Of a stretch of DNA of 64,000 bases, positions 62,701-64,000 are shown one piece after another (the stretch's first letter is position 1; each line of letters starts with the position of its first letter). Under the pieces are notes generated by a model. That model did not search any database and was not told the DNA's origin. It saw only the letters and a list, made by a program, of their open reading frames with translations. The position numbers and the translations under genes are program-made. Origin of the DNA: Piscicola geometra (lineage: Eukaryota; Annelida; Clitellata; Hirudinida; Piscicolidae); contig CALSEQ010000047.1 in the NCBI GenBank assembly GCA_943735955.1, forward strand, positions 1 to 64,000, given 5' to 3'.

Positions 62701-63300
62701 GCATATTTACATATATTGCAAATTTACATATATTGCAAATTTACATATATTGCATATTTACAAAAATTGCATATTTACATATATTGCATATTTACATATA
62801 GTGCATATTTACATATATTGCATATTTACATATGTTGCATATTTACATATATTGCATATTTACATATATTGCATATTTACATATATTGCATATTTACATA
62901 TATTGCATTATTACATATAGTGCATATTTACATATATTGCATATTTACATATATTGCAAATTTACATATATTGCAAATTTACATATATTGCATATTTACA
63001 AAAATTGCATATTTACATATATTGCATTATTACATATAGTGCATATTTACATATATTGCATATTTACATATATTGCATATTTACAAAAATTGCATATTTA
63101 CATATATTGCATTATTACATATAGTGCATATTTACATATATTGCATATTTACATATGTTGCATATTTACATATATTGCATATTTACATATATTGCATATT
63201 TACATATATTGCATATCTATATATATTGTATATTTAAATATATTGCATATTTACATATATTGCATATTTACATATATTGCATATTTACATATATTGCATA
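59750..63300 (+). repeat. 1,802-bp higher-order repeat, two copies
   Basis: The gcatatctatat marker is at 60786 and 61415, and again at 62588 and 63217, both pairs exactly 1,802 bp (106 x 17) apart. gcatcttt is at 59798 and 61600, same offset. In between, gcataatt, tttatatatattg, attaacat, paired gcaaattt, four tttacaaaaattg monomers and gcattatt/tatagtgc pairs keep their order. The match starts after attcacat near 59734, which has no partner, and ends near 61470/63272, where atgttgcat is not matched. Private changes include a cataaattgc near 62015 and attgtatattt near 63228. Confidence 0.9.
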
Positions 63301-64000
63301 TTTACATATATTGCATATTTACATATATTGCATATTTACATATATTGCAAATTTACATATATTGCAAATTTACATATATTGCATATTTACAAAAATTGCA
63401 TATTTACATATATTGCATATTTACATATAGTGCATATTTACATATATTGCATATTTACATATGTTGCATATTTACATATATTGCATATTTACATATATTG
63501 CATATTTACATATATTGCATATTAACATATATTGCATTATTACATATAGTGCATATTTACATATATTGCATATTTACATATATTGCATATTTACATATAT
63601 TGCATATTTACATATATTGCATATTTACATATATTGCATATTCACATATATTGCATATTTACATATATTGCATATTTACATATATTGCATATTTACATAT
63701 ATTGCATATTTACATATATTGCATATTTACATATATTGCATAGTCACATATATTGCATATTTACATATATTGCATATTTACATATATTGCATATTTACAT
63801 ATATTGCATATTTACATATATTGCATATTTACATATATTGCATATTTACATATATTGCATATTTACATATATTGCATATTTACATATATTGCATATTTAC
63901 ATATATTGCATATTTACATATATTGCATATTTAAATATATTGCATATTCACATATATTGCATATTTACATATATTGCATATTTACATATATTGCATATTT
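63300..64000 (+). repeat. Terminal satellite block resembling 33.5-34.2 kb
   Basis: Paired gcaaattt, tttacaaaaattg (63391), tatagtgc, atgttgcat, attaacat, gcattatt with tatagtgc, attcacat, gcatagtcac (about 63741) and tttaaat followed by attcacat (about 63932-63948) follow the same order as 33.6-34.2 kb and 38.6-39.16 kb. The array continues past the window end without any sign of a boundary. Confidence 0.82.

Larger units (their letters stand above)
1..64000 (+). repeat. 17-bp AT-rich satellite array filling the whole window
   Basis: Every part of the window reads as head-to-tail copies of a 17-bp monomer, TGCATATTTACATATAT, in one orientation, about 3,765 copies in all. The tgc anchor is at position 1 at the start and 63992 at the end, a net register shift of only +3 over 64 kb. 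The consensus is about 18% GC, has no CpG, and its cytosines are all in CHH context on both strands. A short dyad, ATAT-TGC-ATAT, recurs in each unit. Variants are mostly single substitutions such as gcaaattt, gcctattt, gcatgttt, attcacat, tttaaat, gcataatt and tttacataaa, and these recur in fixed orders that define higher-order repeats. This is satellite DNA of eukaryotic type. Centromeric or other heterochromatic location is inference; the species is not recognised. No non-satellite base run was found. Confidence 0.99.

Noticed and set aside
1..64000. CRISPR array, because of the regular short repeats
   Set aside because: There are no unique spacers. Monomers abut directly at 17 bp, and both repeat and interval are the same sequence. 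No cas-like gene is present.
1..64000. CENP-B box (also 17 bp long)
   Set aside because: The CENP-B box needs two CpG-containing cores (TTCG and CGGG). The monomer has no CpG at all, so the equal length is coincidence.
1..64000. Telomeric repeat array
   Set aside because: The unit has no G-run and does not resemble TTAGGG, TTTAGGG, TTAGG or yeast-type telomere repeats, and no such motif appears at either end.
1..64000. TATA boxes and promoter-like elements
   Set aside because: TATATA and TATTTA strings occur in every monomer as part of the repeat. With no gene or transcript boundary they carry no information.
1..64000. Hairpins or terminators from the ATAT-TGC-ATAT dyad
   Set aside because: The stem is only 4 A/T pairs and occurs thousands of times. 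It is too weak to call a terminator or cruciform at any one place.
1..64000. Artificial or simulated sequence
   Set aside because: Perfect periodicity made me consider it, but shared private variants, nested duplications and a deletion present in only one superunit look like natural array evolution. Assembly error in parts cannot be excluded and is raised under findings.

Overview
The whole 64,000-base window is one uninterrupted tandem array of a 17-bp AT-rich satellite. With an arbitrary start point the consensus monomer is TGCATATTTACATATAT (3 G+C in 17, about 18% GC), and roughly 3,765 copies run head to tail, all in the same orientation. I found no gene, RNA gene, transposon, CRISPR array, promoter or any other single-copy DNA. 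The array runs off both ends. The many long forward-strand open frames are a by-product of the repeat: the consensus has no stop codon on the + strand, and because 17 is not a multiple of 3 all three forward frames read the same 17-residue cycle. The reverse strand has a TAA in every monomer and is closed in every frame.

This is eukaryotic-type satellite DNA, as expected for centromeric, pericentromeric, subtelomeric or sex/B-chromosome heterochromatin. I do not recognise the monomer and cannot name the species or the chromosomal location from the sequence alone.

The information in the window lies in how variant monomers are arranged. Layout: (1) 1-290, irregular and indel-rich. (2) 291 to about 10.4 kb, mostly consensus monomers but with about 30 small indels, plus fragments of families A and B. 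(3) About 10.4-20.4 kb, families B and A; A has six copies spaced 55 to 144 monomers apart. (4) About 20.4-28.75 kb, family C in three copies, interrupted at 25.0-26.8 kb by a diverged block D with a 680-bp duplication. (5) About 28.75-30.2 kb, block E with 526- and 441-bp periods. (6) About 30.2-42.95 kb, family F, a 69-monomer higher-order repeat (1,171-1,173 bp) nested inside a tandem duplication of about 5 kb. (7) About 42.95-55.3 kb, block G, overlapping segmental duplications at offsets 697, 731, 1,444, 2,735, 4,179, 5,385 and about 6,676 bp. (8) About 55.3-64 kb, block H, with 527/578-, 2,448- and 1,802-bp spacings and a module shared with F.

Nearly all offsets are exact multiples of 17 or differ by a traceable 1- or 2-base change. 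This indicates growth by in-register unequal exchange or replication-based amplification. Block boundaries are approximate because long runs of identical consensus monomers carry no positional information.
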